Position numbers and translations under genes: made by a program. Positions 1-7,184 of a DNA stretch of 28,039 nt are shown here, one piece after another; position 1 is the first letter of the stretch; each line of letters begins with the position of its first letter. A model generated the notes under the pieces. It had not been told where the DNA came from. It did no database searches and worked only from the letters and a program-made list of their open reading frames with translations. This DNA is from Spirogloea muscicola (lineage: Eukaryota; Streptophyta; Zygnematophyceae; Spirogloeales; Spirogloeaceae), in assembly GCA_009602725.1 (NCBI GenBank), contig WELB01000189.1, positions 9,901 through 37,939 on the forward strand, read 5' to 3'.

Positions 1-2
1 AG

Positions 3-62
3 GCGACATACTTCCAGGAGCATAGCCTCTCCGACCTGCGCCTGCTTAGCAGGGGTTACTGA
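3..62 (+). pseudogene. Retrotransposon ORF tail (3' end only)
   Basis: This frame reads to SLSDLRLLSRGY and TGA, the terminal motif of the family. The element continues off the left edge of the window. The bases after the stop (TGAGTGGTTAGTAGCTGCTTTG) resemble those at about 702-729 and, inverted, at about 4425-4455, so this is one sub-family of tails. Confidence 0.6.
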
Positions 63-164
63 GTGGTTAGTAGCTGCTTTGTTTTTTCTTGTGTGCTTGT
101 CATTTCTGCTGCTTCGCCTTAGGGCTTCGCCTGGCTTCCCCCCCCCTCTTCTTGTACTCTGTTC

Positions 165-222
165 ATTCTTTTTTGGGCTGGCTGTTCCAGCCCATATTCT
201 CAATGGGCGAGCCCTTCTTCTC
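165..222 (+). repeat. Hairpin repeat of the element 3' region
   Basis: GGGCTGG and CCAGCCC pair across a short loop (175-193), after a T run and before CAATGGGCGAGC. This arrangement recurs about a dozen times in the first 5.7 kb. Confidence 0.65.
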
Positions 223-372
223 CCCCGATGGAGATGCAGATGGATGCTCAGTATCCACGTGTAAGCAACAGCAGATCAGAGTAACTCGGGCAGGAAAAGC
301 GGCACTCTGCCGAAACCCGGAAGCAGCAGCCATAGCACGGCCAGCGCGCGCGTGGACCGCATGAGCCAAAGA
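222..372 (-). pseudogene. Retrotransposon ORF tail fragment, frame-broken
   Basis: Read on the minus strand it gives the alanine-rich tail (LAHAVHARAGRAMAAASG, then QSAAFPA), after which the SYSDLLLL motif is out of frame because of a small indel near the GTTACTCTGATCTGC segment. It matches the plus-strand copy at 5420-5560 closely, in inverted orientation. Confidence 0.6.
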
Positions 373-379
373 AGAAAGT

Positions 380-470
380 GCTCGCCCATTGAGATTAGGG
401 AGAAAGCGCGGCCAGATTGACTGGATTAGGGGCTGGAAAAGCCAGCCCAAAAAAGAATGAAAAGAGTACG
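380..470 (-). repeat. Hairpin repeat, minus orientation
   Basis: GGGGCTGG...CCAGCCC stem at 429-448, with GCTCGCCCATTGAG at about 380-394 being the inverted copy of the CAATGGGCGAGC flank. A short segment (CGCGGCCAGATTGACTGG) is inserted between the two parts. The same segment recurs inverted at about 5020-5040. Confidence 0.6.
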
Positions 471-584
471 AGAAGAAGAAGCGCTGCCAGATTGACTGGT
501 GGCTGGGAAAGGCCAGACCAAAGGAATGGACAAGGTCTGAGGGAGCCTGCGTGCGAATGACTAGGACTAAGACATCAGCCAGGG

Positions 585-703
585 AACGATCTGGTCAGGA
601 GATGCAAGTCTGAAAGCTAGCTGGCGGAAAGACGTCGCCCTGACGGAAGCCGGAGGCTGCCGCCAAAGCTCGGCCTGCGCGCAAGTGAACCGCGAAGGCA
701 AGG
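585..703 (-). pseudogene. Retrotransposon ORF tail fragment
   Basis: Minus-strand translation gives AVHLRAGRALAAASGFRQ and then GDVFPPAS, the same sub-family as the copy ending at 3992, but the last codons are frame-shifted. It is followed by the ACTAGGACTAAGACATCAGC segment (about 560-580), which also occurs at 3960-3980 and 4296-4315, and inverted at 4935-4955. Confidence 0.6.
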
Positions 704-747
704 TAACTGAGTGATTCGTAGCTGCTTTGTTTCTGTTTCTTAGCGCT

Positions 748-945
748 TCCCCTGGCTTCAACGCGGCCGGCTCCCTGGCCCAGGTTTTCCAGATGCGGCT
801 CTCCGTGTCCCTTCAACGCTCCCTCGCCCATGCCGTCCACTGGCGCGCGGGCCGTGCTCTTGTTGCTGCTTCCGGGTCTCGTCCGGCTGCATCTTTTCCA
901 GCTTCGAGCTACTCTGACCTGATGTTGCTCACCCGCGGGTTTTGA
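748..945 (+). pseudogene. Retrotransposon ORF tail fragment, frame intact
   Basis: Open reading frame covering PGFNAAGSLAQVFQMRL through the alanine-rich segment to SYSDLMLLTRGF and a TGA stop. Everything upstream (zinc finger and RLE core) is missing. It sits back to back with the minus-strand fragment at 585-703. Confidence 0.7.
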
Positions 946-1013
946 ACTTCGTGTGGTTCCGTCATGTCTAGTTGTCTCGATGCCTAGCTAGTGTGTTTCC
1001 CTTCTTTTGGATA

Positions 1014-1070
1014 TTGTCCATTCTTTTTGGCTGGCTTCTGCCAGCCCCTCTCTTCTCTCGGCGGAGTGCC
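1014..1070 (+). repeat. Hairpin repeat of the element 3' region
   Basis: GGCTGGCTTCTGCCAGCC (1029-1046) follows a TTGTCCATTCTTTTT run, at the expected place downstream of the coding tail ending at 945. Confidence 0.6.
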
Positions 1071-1082
1071 TCCTTCCCTGCC

Positions 1083-1124
1083 TCGAGCTACTCGGACCTG
1101 ATGTTGCTCACTCGCGGGTACTGA
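1083..1124 (+). pseudogene. Short retrotransposon tail (14 codons)
   Basis: Encodes SSYSDLMLLTRGY and a TGA, nearly identical to the end of the copy at 748-945, and is followed by its own 3' region with a hairpin at 1215-1233. Nothing upstream belongs to the element, so this is a very short 5'-truncated insertion or a tandem tail duplication. Confidence 0.6.
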
Positions 1125-1189
1125 GCTTCCCTAGTATGTTGTCGTGATTGGTAGAGTAGAGGAGTCCTTCCTCGGCTTCTCATTCTTCG

Positions 1190-1265
1190 GCTTTGGACAT
1201 TGTCCATTCTTTTTGGGCTGGCTTTGCCAGCCCCTCTTTCTTTATGGGCGAGCCTTCTTCTTCTC
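1190..1265 (+). repeat. Palindrome plus hairpin repeat
   Basis: TGGACA-T-TGTCCA (1194-1206) is a perfect short palindrome directly before the T run and the GGGCTGG...CCAGCCC hairpin (1215-1233). The TTATGGGCGAGC flank follows, and the GGGCGAGC block is repeated at about 1271-1278. Confidence 0.6.
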
Positions 1266-1305
1266 TTCTATGGGCGAGCGCTTCCCCTGGCCCCCTTCTC
1301 GTACT

Positions 1306-1365
1306 CTGTTCATTCTTTTTCGGGCTGGTTTTCCCAGCCCCTATTCTCAATGGGCGAGCACTTTC
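1306..1365 (+). repeat. Hairpin repeat of the element 3' region
   Basis: GGGCTGGTTTTCCCAGCCC (1322-1340), then CTATTCTCAATGGGCGAGC. It is a second hairpin about 105 bases after the previous one, which suggests nested insertions. Confidence 0.6.
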
Positions 1366-1373
1366 CCAACGGC

Positions 1374-1571
1374 AAGGGACCGCTGCATCGAGACGGCCAA
1401 ACGCATACGGAAGACTTGAGCGAGGGACCCGGCGACATTGAAGCCGGGCTGCTCGAGGCGGCGGGCCGCTGCACGCCGCGCCAGGCGGTGGAGCAAGTCA
1501 AGCCATTTCGAGCCAAAGGCTCCGTGCACGTCGACTGCCAATGGAACAAACTCGTCTCCCACCGGGTGGTC
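1374..1571 (-). pseudogene. Internal retrotransposon fragment
   Basis: On the minus strand it encodes the segment from GDEFVPLAVDVHGAFGSKW to FRMRLAVSMQRSLAVGK, the stretch between the RLE core and the alanine-rich tail. The frame is open, but both ends are cut. The next sequence to the right (1594 on) is a tail in the opposite orientation, so the junction is composite. Confidence 0.65.
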
Positions 1572-1593
1572 CGAGTACTTCCGTTCCTTTTCT

Positions 1594-1800
1594 GGCCCCG
1601 AGTTACTCTGATCTGCTGTTGCTCACACGTGGATTCTAAGCATCCATCTGCATCTCCCTCTGCACCATCTTGCACTTTGTAGTGTAGTCCTTTTTCGGCA
1701 CTTCTTTCTTTGGCTTTGAAAATTGTCCATTCTTTTTGGGTTGGCTTTGCCAGCCCCTCTTCTCAATGGGCGGGCACTTTCTTCTTTTCGCCCGCCGCTT
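1594..1800 (+). mobile_element. Retrotransposon tail with 3' untranslated region
   Basis: Begins with the last codons (SYSDLLLLTRGF, stop), followed by CATCCATCTGCATCTCCCTC, a GTAGTCCTTTTTCGGCACTT block, and a GGGTTGG...CCAGCCC hairpin (1738-1756). About 200 bases align with 5499-5710 with few differences, so these two copies belong to the same recent sub-family. Confidence 0.65.
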
Positions 1801-1815
1801 GGCTGACTGCGTAGC

Positions 1816-2529
1816 GGGGGCCACAGTGCGCTGTAGCGAGACCGCCAGCCTCATCCGAAAGACCTGCGCGAGGGAGCCGGCAGCATTGAAGCCTGGCGAA
1901 CCCTGCCGCTGCTCGATGGCCTCCCTTGCAAGCCGCTGGAGGAGATCCAACCAGCCACTGCCAAAGGCCCCGTGTACGTCAATGGCCAGTGCTGCGAAGG
2001 CATCGCCTGGAGGGTGGTCAGAGTACTTGCGCTCCTTACTCCGAGCCGCCAAAGCGACCGCGTGCCCGACGAGCGTCGCCGACTTCGCGGGGTTGGCCGA
2101 ATCAACGCAATCTGCAGTCACCACATCAGTGATGATACGCGGACCTCCTCCGGGCGGGATGGCAACGAGGTCTGCGCGGCGGGTGTGAAGCTGTCCGTCG
2201 GCGCCCCGCAGGATGGGCATGATTGTGGAGTTCTCCACTGCCACCTTGTAGCCGGCCTCCAGAAATACACCCTGCATGGCGTCTCGCAGGAGGTCGTGTG
2301 AACCTGTCCGCTCGCCCCCGTGCGCGCAGCGGAGCATGTGGGCCGCCAGCGCCGCAGGGTCATCGTGGCGGGCACCGCACTCGCACTGTTGGACCCCGAT
2401 GAGGCAGGGAGGGAGGAGGCCAAGGAGCCGGTGGGCCGCCGTCCTGAATACCGCGTCTAGAATTGTCAGCGCCGCGTAGATGGGGAGTGCTGATAGCCAC
2501 GCCGCCGCCCCAGGGGAGGAGGCGGAGAA
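1816..2529 (-). pseudogene. RLE endonuclease domain fragment, frame intact
   Basis: About 238 codons remain open on the minus strand. In order they show a lead-in (SASSPGAAAWLSALP), a zinc finger with C-E-C, then H and C 13 and 17 residues later (around 2325-2385), R-A-D-L-V-A-I followed by I-I-T-D-V (around 2120-2180), K-E-R-K-Y (around 2022-2037), and the FNAAGSLAQVFRMRL segment. This matches the C2HC plus PD-(D/E)XK-like arrangement of R2-type endonucleases. The copy lacks both the reverse transcriptase and the alanine-rich tail, and it runs on in frame through hairpin repeat sequence at both ends, so the long open frame is a composite. No ATG starts it. Confidence 0.7.
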
Positions 2530-2539
2530 GAAAGAAGAA

Positions 2540-2640
2540 AAGAAGAAAGTGCCCGCCCATTGAGGAGAAAGAAAGAGCTCGCCTGTAGAAGAGAGGGGCT
2601 GGCAGAAGCCAGCCAAAAAAGAATGGACAAAATCCAAAGA
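2540..2640 (-). repeat. Hairpin repeat, minus orientation
   Basis: AAAGTGCCCGCCCATTGAG (about 2548-2565) and GGGCTGGCAGAAGCCAGCC (2596-2614) are the inverted form of the hairpin unit. It lies where the 5' side of the 1816-2529 coding fragment should continue, so it marks an insertion or recombination point. Confidence 0.6.
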
Positions 2641-2717
2641 GCTACAACAGGTGCCGAAAAAAGGGAAACACACAGCTAGGCATCTAGACAACTAGACATG
2701 ACGAAACCACAGGAAGC

Positions 2718-3900
2718 TCAATACCCGCGGGTGAGCAACATCAGGTCAGAGTAGCTCGAAGCTGGAAAGGATGCAGGCAGGCGAGATCCGGAAGCAGCAA
2801 CAAGAGCACGGCCCGCGCGCGAGTGGACGGCATGAGCTAGGGAGCGTTGAAGCGACATGGAGAGCCGCATCCGGAAGACCTGGGCCAGGGAGCCGGCCGC
2901 GTTGAAGCCGGGCAGCCCCCCTGGCGGACCCGGCCGCCGCTCCATGGCCTGCCGGGCAAGCCGCTGGAGGAGATCCAGCCAGCCGCTGCCATAAGCCCCG
3001 TGGACGTCTATGGCAAGGGCCGCGAACTCATCGCCTGGGGGGTGATCTGCGTACTTCCGCTCCTTGCCCCGGGCCGCCAAAACGACCGCATGCCCAGCGG
3101 TCGCCGCCGACTTGGAGGGATTGGCGGATTCGACACAGTCGGCGGTCACCACATCCGCGATGATACGCGGACCGCCGCCGGGCGGGATGGCGACTAGGTC
3201 TGCGCGCCAAGTGTGGAGCTGACCATCGGCGCCGCGCACGGGGGGCATTATCGACGAGTGCTCCACGGCCACCTTGTAGCCCGCCTCGATGAAGACACCC
3301 TGCATGCCATCCCAGAGAAGGTCATGGGATCCGGTCCTCTCGCCGCCGTGGGCGCATCGGAAGCATGTGGGCCGCCAGCTCCGCAGGGTCGGCATGGCGG
3401 GCACCGCACTCGCATTGCATGACTCCGATGAGGCAGGGGGGGAGGAGGCCCAGAAGCTGGTGTACCGCCGTCCTGTAGGCTGCGTCGGGCATGGTGAGCG
3501 CCGCGTAGATGGGGAGCGCAGATACCCATGCCGCTGCCCCGGGGGAGGAGGCTGAGAGAAGCCGGGCGCGCCCTCGAATGTCGTGCGGCGGAAGAAGCGC
3601 CACCACCCGGTCATAGGCCGCTTTGTCTACCAGCGCAGAGTAGCGGCCTGGGCCCGCAGGTCGGGGGTTTGCGCTAGGTGGATGAACGGAACAACCAGCT
3701 GCGACATGTCAGGGTGGGCCGCCAGGAGCCCGTCGCGGGCAGCACGGAGGGCAGCCTGGAAGGGCAGCGAGCCGTTCTCCACCTCAGCCACCACCCGCTC
3801 CAAGGTGCGGATGCCGTGAGCTTGGAACCGCTGGCCGATGGGTGCGGCGACCTGCGCCCAGCTGCCCAGGTAGGCAGCCTCACAGGCGCGGGCGACTGGG
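2718..3900 (-). pseudogene. Longest retrotransposon 3' copy, with frameshifts
   Basis: Minus-strand copy running from AYLGSWAQVAAPIGQRF (about 3875) through DKAAYDRVVALLPPHDIRG, the zinc finger, RLE core and alanine-rich tail to SYSDLMLLTRGY and the stop at 2718. Two frame changes break it: one near 3640, between LRAQA and RYSALVDKAAYD, and one near 3360, where GGAAGCATG replaces the GGAGCATG of the neighbouring copy (2333-2340), a one-base gain inside the zinc finger. Compared with the copy at 1816-2529 it has a short insertion (PPGGL) before PGFNAAG. This is the best reference copy for the family in the window, but it is not functional as read. Confidence 0.75.
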
Positions 3901-3991
3901 CGGCAGGGGAAAGGCCAGCCCAAAGGAATGGACAAGGTCTGAAGGAGCCGGACTGCGAAGGACTAGGACTAAGACATCAGCCAGGGAACGC

Positions 3992-4290
3992 TCAGTAACC
4001 TCTAGTCAGGAGATGCAAGTCCGAGTAGCTAGCTGGCGGAAAGACGTCACCCTGACGGAAGCCGGAGACCGCCGCCAAAGCTTCGGCCTGCGCGCAAGTG
4101 AACCGCGAAGGCGAGGGACCGCTGCATCGAGACGGCCAAACGCATACGGAACACTTGAGCGAGGGACCCGGCGACGTTGAAGCCGGGCTGAGCCCTCGGA
4201 TGTCGTGCGGCGGAATAAGCTCCACCACCTGGTCGTAGGCCGCTTTGTCCACAATCGCAGTGTAGCGGGCCTGGGCCCGCAGGTCGGGGG
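3992..4290 (-). pseudogene. Internally deleted retrotransposon copy
   Basis: On the minus strand RYTAIVDKAAYDQVVELIPPHD (about 4275 down to 4205) is joined directly to sequence that in another frame is PGFNVAGSLAQVFRM (about 4190-4140). The alanine-rich tail then ends in SYSDLHLLTRGY and a stop at 3992. The zinc finger and RLE core are deleted. The fused 86-codon frame is an accident of the deletion. Confidence 0.65.
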
Positions 4291-4317
4291 TGTGACTAGG
4301 ACTAAGACATCAGCTAG

Positions 4318-4380
4318 ACGAAAGTGCTTCCCCATTGAGAACAGGGGCTGGAAAAGCCAGCCCAAAAAAGAATCAACAAA
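4318..4380 (-). repeat. Hairpin repeat, minus orientation
   Basis: GGGCTGGAAAAGCCAGCCC (4345-4363), preceded by GCTTCCCCATTGAG and followed by AAAAAAGAATCAAC, the inverted unit. It directly adjoins a repeated ACTAGGACTAAGACATCAGC segment at about 4296-4315. Confidence 0.6.
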
Positions 4381-4424
4381 GGACGAGAAGGGGAAGCGCT
4401 AGGAAAAACAAGCACACAAAGAAA

Positions 4425-4490
4425 CAAAGCAGCTACGGATCACTCAGTAACCCTGCTAAGCAGCCTCAGGTCAGAGACGCTAGGCTCCCG
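4425..4490 (-). pseudogene. Short retrotransposon tail, one base lost
   Basis: Reads SVSDLRLLSR then VTE and a TGA on the minus strand. It matches the tail at the left edge of the window (3-62) except for a lost G that shifts the RGY ending. Confidence 0.5.
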
Positions 4491-4555
4491 GAAGAAAGTG
4501 CTCGCGTGGAACCCCAGGCCAGAGCCAGAGGCAGCAGCGAGGGCTCTGCCGCTGT

Positions 4556-4612
4556 TGATTCTTTTATGGGCTGGCTTTTTCAGCCCCTATTCTTAATGGG
4601 CGAGCACTTTCT
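4556..4612 (+). repeat. Hairpin repeat of the element 3' region
   Basis: GGGCTGGCTTTTTCAGCCC (4568-4586), then CTATTCTTAATGGGCGAGCAC, one of the best-preserved units. Confidence 0.6.
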
Positions 4613-4654
4613 TCTGCCGGCCCGCAGGTCAGGAAGACCGTGTATTAGAAAGAG

Positions 4655-4722
4655 ATGCAGGTCAGGGAAAGCTCAGTAACCTCTAGTCGGAGATGCAAGT
4701 CTGAGTAGCTAGCCGGCGGGAA
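4655..4722 (-). pseudogene. Short retrotransposon tail, frame-broken
   Basis: Minus strand gives FPPASYSDLHL, then the frame is lost within the CTAGAGGTTACTGAG end. A second partial copy of the same end, with GAGATGCAGGTCAGGGAAAGC, lies beside it. Confidence 0.45.
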
Positions 4723-4767
4723 GTTTGCTTGTTTGCTTAGCGCTTCCCCCTGGCCCCTTTCTCGTAC

Positions 4768-4880
4768 TCTGTTCATTCTTTTTTAGGCTGGCTTTTCCAG
4801 CCCCTATATCCGTTCCCAGCCACCAGTCAATCTGGCCGCGCTTCTTCTATCCTCAATGGGCGAGCACTTTCTTCTTCTAT
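4768..4880 (+). repeat. Hairpin repeat interrupted by an insert
   Basis: AGGCTGGCTTTTCCAGCCCCT (4785-4805) is separated from its CAATGGGCGAGCAC flank (about 4853-4868) by about 45 bases containing CCAGCCACCAGTCAATCTGGCCGCGC. The same arrangement appears at 4999-5060 and, inverted, at 380-450. Confidence 0.55.
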
Positions 4881-4895
4881 TTCCAGCCCCTATCC

Positions 4896-4928
4896 TCGGA
4901 TCTGCATCTCCTGTCTAGAGGTTACTGA
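4896..4928 (+). pseudogene. Short retrotransposon tail (11 codons)
   Basis: Encodes SDLHLLSRGY and a TGA, then CGTTCCCTGGCTGATGTC. It belongs to the same tail sub-family as the minus-strand copy ending at 3992. Confidence 0.5.
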
Positions 4929-4984
4929 GCGTTCCCTGGCTGATGTCTTAGTCCTAGTCGTTCGCACTCAAGCTCGCTCAGACC

Positions 4985-5065
4985 TTGTCCATTCTTTTGG
5001 GCTGGCCTTTCCCAGCCACCAGTCAATCTGGCCGCGCTTTCTCTTATCCTCAATGGGCTAGCACT
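4985..5065 (+). repeat. Hairpin repeat of the element 3' region
   Basis: GGGCTGGCCTTTCCCAGCC (4999-5017) follows TTGTCCATTCTTTT. The flank reads CAATGGGCTAGCAC, one base different from the common form. Confidence 0.55.
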
Positions 5066-5078
5066 TTCTTCTTGAAAG

Positions 5079-5715
5079 ACGTCGCCCTGCCATCCCGCCC
5101 GGAGGAGGTCCGCGTATCATCGCTGATGTGGTGATGCAGATTGCGTTGATTCAGCCAACCCCGCGACGTCGGCGACGCTCGTCGGGCACGCGGTCGCTTT
5201 GACGGCTCGGAGTAAGGAGCGCAAGTACTCTGACCACCCTCCAGGCGATGCCTTCGCGGCACTGGCCACTGACGTACACGGGGCCGTCGGCAGTGGCTGG
5301 TCTCCGGCTTGTCCGGGAGGCCATCGAGCGGCGGCAGGGTTCGCCAGGCTTCAACGCTGCCGGCTCCCTCGCGCAGGTCTTTCGGATGAGGCTGGCGGTC
5401 TCGCTACAGCGCTCTTTGGCTCATGCGGTCCGCGCGCGCACTGGCCGTGCTATGGCTGCTGCTTCCGGGTCTCGGCAGAGTGCCGCTTTTCCTGCTTCGA
5501 GTTACTCTAATCTGCTGTTGCTCACACGTGGACACTATGCATCCATCTGCATCTCCCTCTGCACCGTCTCGCGCTTGTATTGTAGTCCTTTTCGGCACTT
5601 TTTCCTTTGGCTTTGGACATTGTCCATACTTTTTGGGTTGGCTTTGCCAGCCCCTCTTCTGTATGGGCGAGCTCTTCTTCTTTTTCAGCCCCTCTTCTTT
5701 ATGGGCGAGCTCTTC
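5079..5715 (+). pseudogene. Degraded plus-strand retrotransposon copy with 3' region
   Basis: Starts abruptly at the RLE core: PGGGPRII and the ADVV segment are recognisable, then a frame change. RSKERKYSDHPPGDAFAAL follows (about 5210-5270), then a deletion of roughly 16 bases in the SGWLDLLQ segment, and a good frame from REAIERRQGSPGFNAAG to NLLLLTRG (about 5310-5540), where the normal stop is altered. The 3' untranslated part with hairpin (5635-5653) matches 1594-1800. It carries the same block at its 5' break (CGTCGCCCTG) as other fragments. Confidence 0.65.
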
Positions 5716-5795
5716 TTTCAAGGTCTGAAAGGGCCAGATAGCCAAAGGGTAAGAGCTGGATCACATCCACAGAAGTGGCCATCACGAATGGGTGC

Positions 5796-5912
5796 TCATA
5801 AGTCACTCGTCAGCAGCCGCAAGTCAGAGTAGTTTGCAGCCGGAAAACGTGTAAACTCGGCAAACCCCAGAAGCAGCAGCCAGAGCGTGGCCGGGTTGCA
5901 AGTGCACTGCAA
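5796..5912 (-). pseudogene. Old, diverged retrotransposon tail
   Basis: On the minus strand ANYSDLRLLTSDL and a TGA are recognisable at about 5796-5836, preceded by a weak match to the alanine-rich tail. It is more diverged than the other copies and marks the right edge of the repeat zone. Confidence 0.45.
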
Positions 5913-5915
5913 TTA

Positions 5916-7184
5916 TCTGGGAATGCTGGAGCTCCATCCGGCTAGTACCACAGCTGTCGTGCCCACAGCTTTTCAAGAGCACCTGCATCCACGGCGGTGT
6001 TCCGGCTCCCCATCTTTCTCAGGCACATGCCTTCGTGGTGGGGCTCCGACTCCCCAAGTTAGCCTGTCGAATTTGTACGTGCTCACTATGCTGCGATGAC
6101 ACATGCTCAAGACTTCTCGTATGTCAAAAGGCTCATTAAGTACGGCATCAGCAAGAGCGTGAACATCTGTCAGGTACCTTAAAGTTATGTTCGCCTTGCT
6201 GCTTTCCTTTCAGCTTCACAATATACATCTCCCATAAGCGCGACAGCCTCTTTCAGATCAACAATCCCTGTACTGACTTCCACTTCGTTACCAGATGTCA
6301 ATTCTGCCTCCGCATCACTCACGAGTGTAACATCACCAAATGCAGGCCACCAGATTAAAGCTCCCACTGTCTCAGAGGATCTCAGTGAAACGCAGATTAG
6401 TCTGGACTTCGCTTTTTGTCGAAGATCACATCCCTGCTAGACTCCGTCCTCCTCTTCTCAAGTTCAAATTACTTACTTTCTAACGTCTTTGTATTTGGCC
6501 AGTCAGGCCGTTATCATTAATTACAGGTCCTGTTCCTTTTTAGGAAAGGCTCCCACGACCCACCAAGCTGACTCAGAAACCCTCTAGTTCCACCATTTCA
6601 TCACATACAACATGGTCCCCAATACTAGGAAGGCCCGGTCACAGTGGTGCGGTCGAAAATCTCACGCTTGGCTGGACACTGCTAGGACTGGCCAAGATAG
6701 TGTCCACATCTTGGTGGGCAACTCTAGGAAGGCGAGGTTGCATGTGGTGTTTGCCTTCGGCGCATGAAGCTTGTAAATAATACACATTCATTGACTAGGC
6801 GAGTCATTAAGCAAGTATTGGACAGGCACAGTCATGAACTTTGTCAGTAAACAGGCAGTCATAGAATAGCCTGCAGCAGGCATAGATGAAGCAGCAGGTA
6901 CCTCCAGGGCTACATCAATTCATTGCTACTAAGGCAGCACCTAATTAGAGGAAAACCAAGTGCAGGGCACATCCCGCCACAAAGCACATCTTGAGAGCTC
7001 CGCAAGTCCCAACATGTAGCCATGCAAGAAGGTCACGGAGTTGTGCTCCCAATGCAAAACGGGAGTTGAGGGGGGATTGGAGCAACCAGAACTGGATAAT
7101 AAGCACGGGGCATTATGCTAGATGATTTTCAGGGCTCTACTCCTGGTCATGCGGTCGATAAAGCAGGAGCAGGTCTTCTGTGAT
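5916..7184. other. Intergenic stretch, one unexplained open frame
   Basis: No gene of known family is visible. The only notable item is a minus-strand frame from an AG at about 6449 down to a TAA at 6185 (about 87 codons, acidic, ending AERKAARRT). It has no ATG near its start and does not join the LPEAT gene in phase. A TGTAA on the minus strand (6521-6525) could serve transcripts ending here. Confidence 0.4.

Larger units (their letters stand above)
1..5915. mobile_element. Patchwork of 3' fragments of an RLE-type non-LTR retrotransposon
   Basis: At least a dozen fragments share one conserved protein tail (consensus near SYSDLxLLTRGY followed by a stop) and a T-rich 3' untranslated part with a GGCTGG...CCAGCC hairpin. 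Fragments lie on both strands, some back to back. Longer copies add a C-x-C...H...C zinc finger, an R-A-D-L...D-V motif and a later K-x-x-K-Y motif, the arrangement of the restriction-like endonuclease at the C-terminus of R2-type LINEs. No reverse transcriptase motif is visible, so every copy is 5'-truncated, as is usual for LINE insertions. The clade is uncertain; RandI/Dualen-type elements known from Chlamydomonas also carry an RLE and are a candidate by inference. There is no long terminal repeat and no transposase. Confidence 0.75.

Noticed and set aside
1636-2691. A 351-codon minus-strand frame as one gene
   Set aside because: It has no ATG at its start, and both ends are translated hairpin repeat and 3' untranslated sequence. 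Only 1816-2529 resembles a protein domain.
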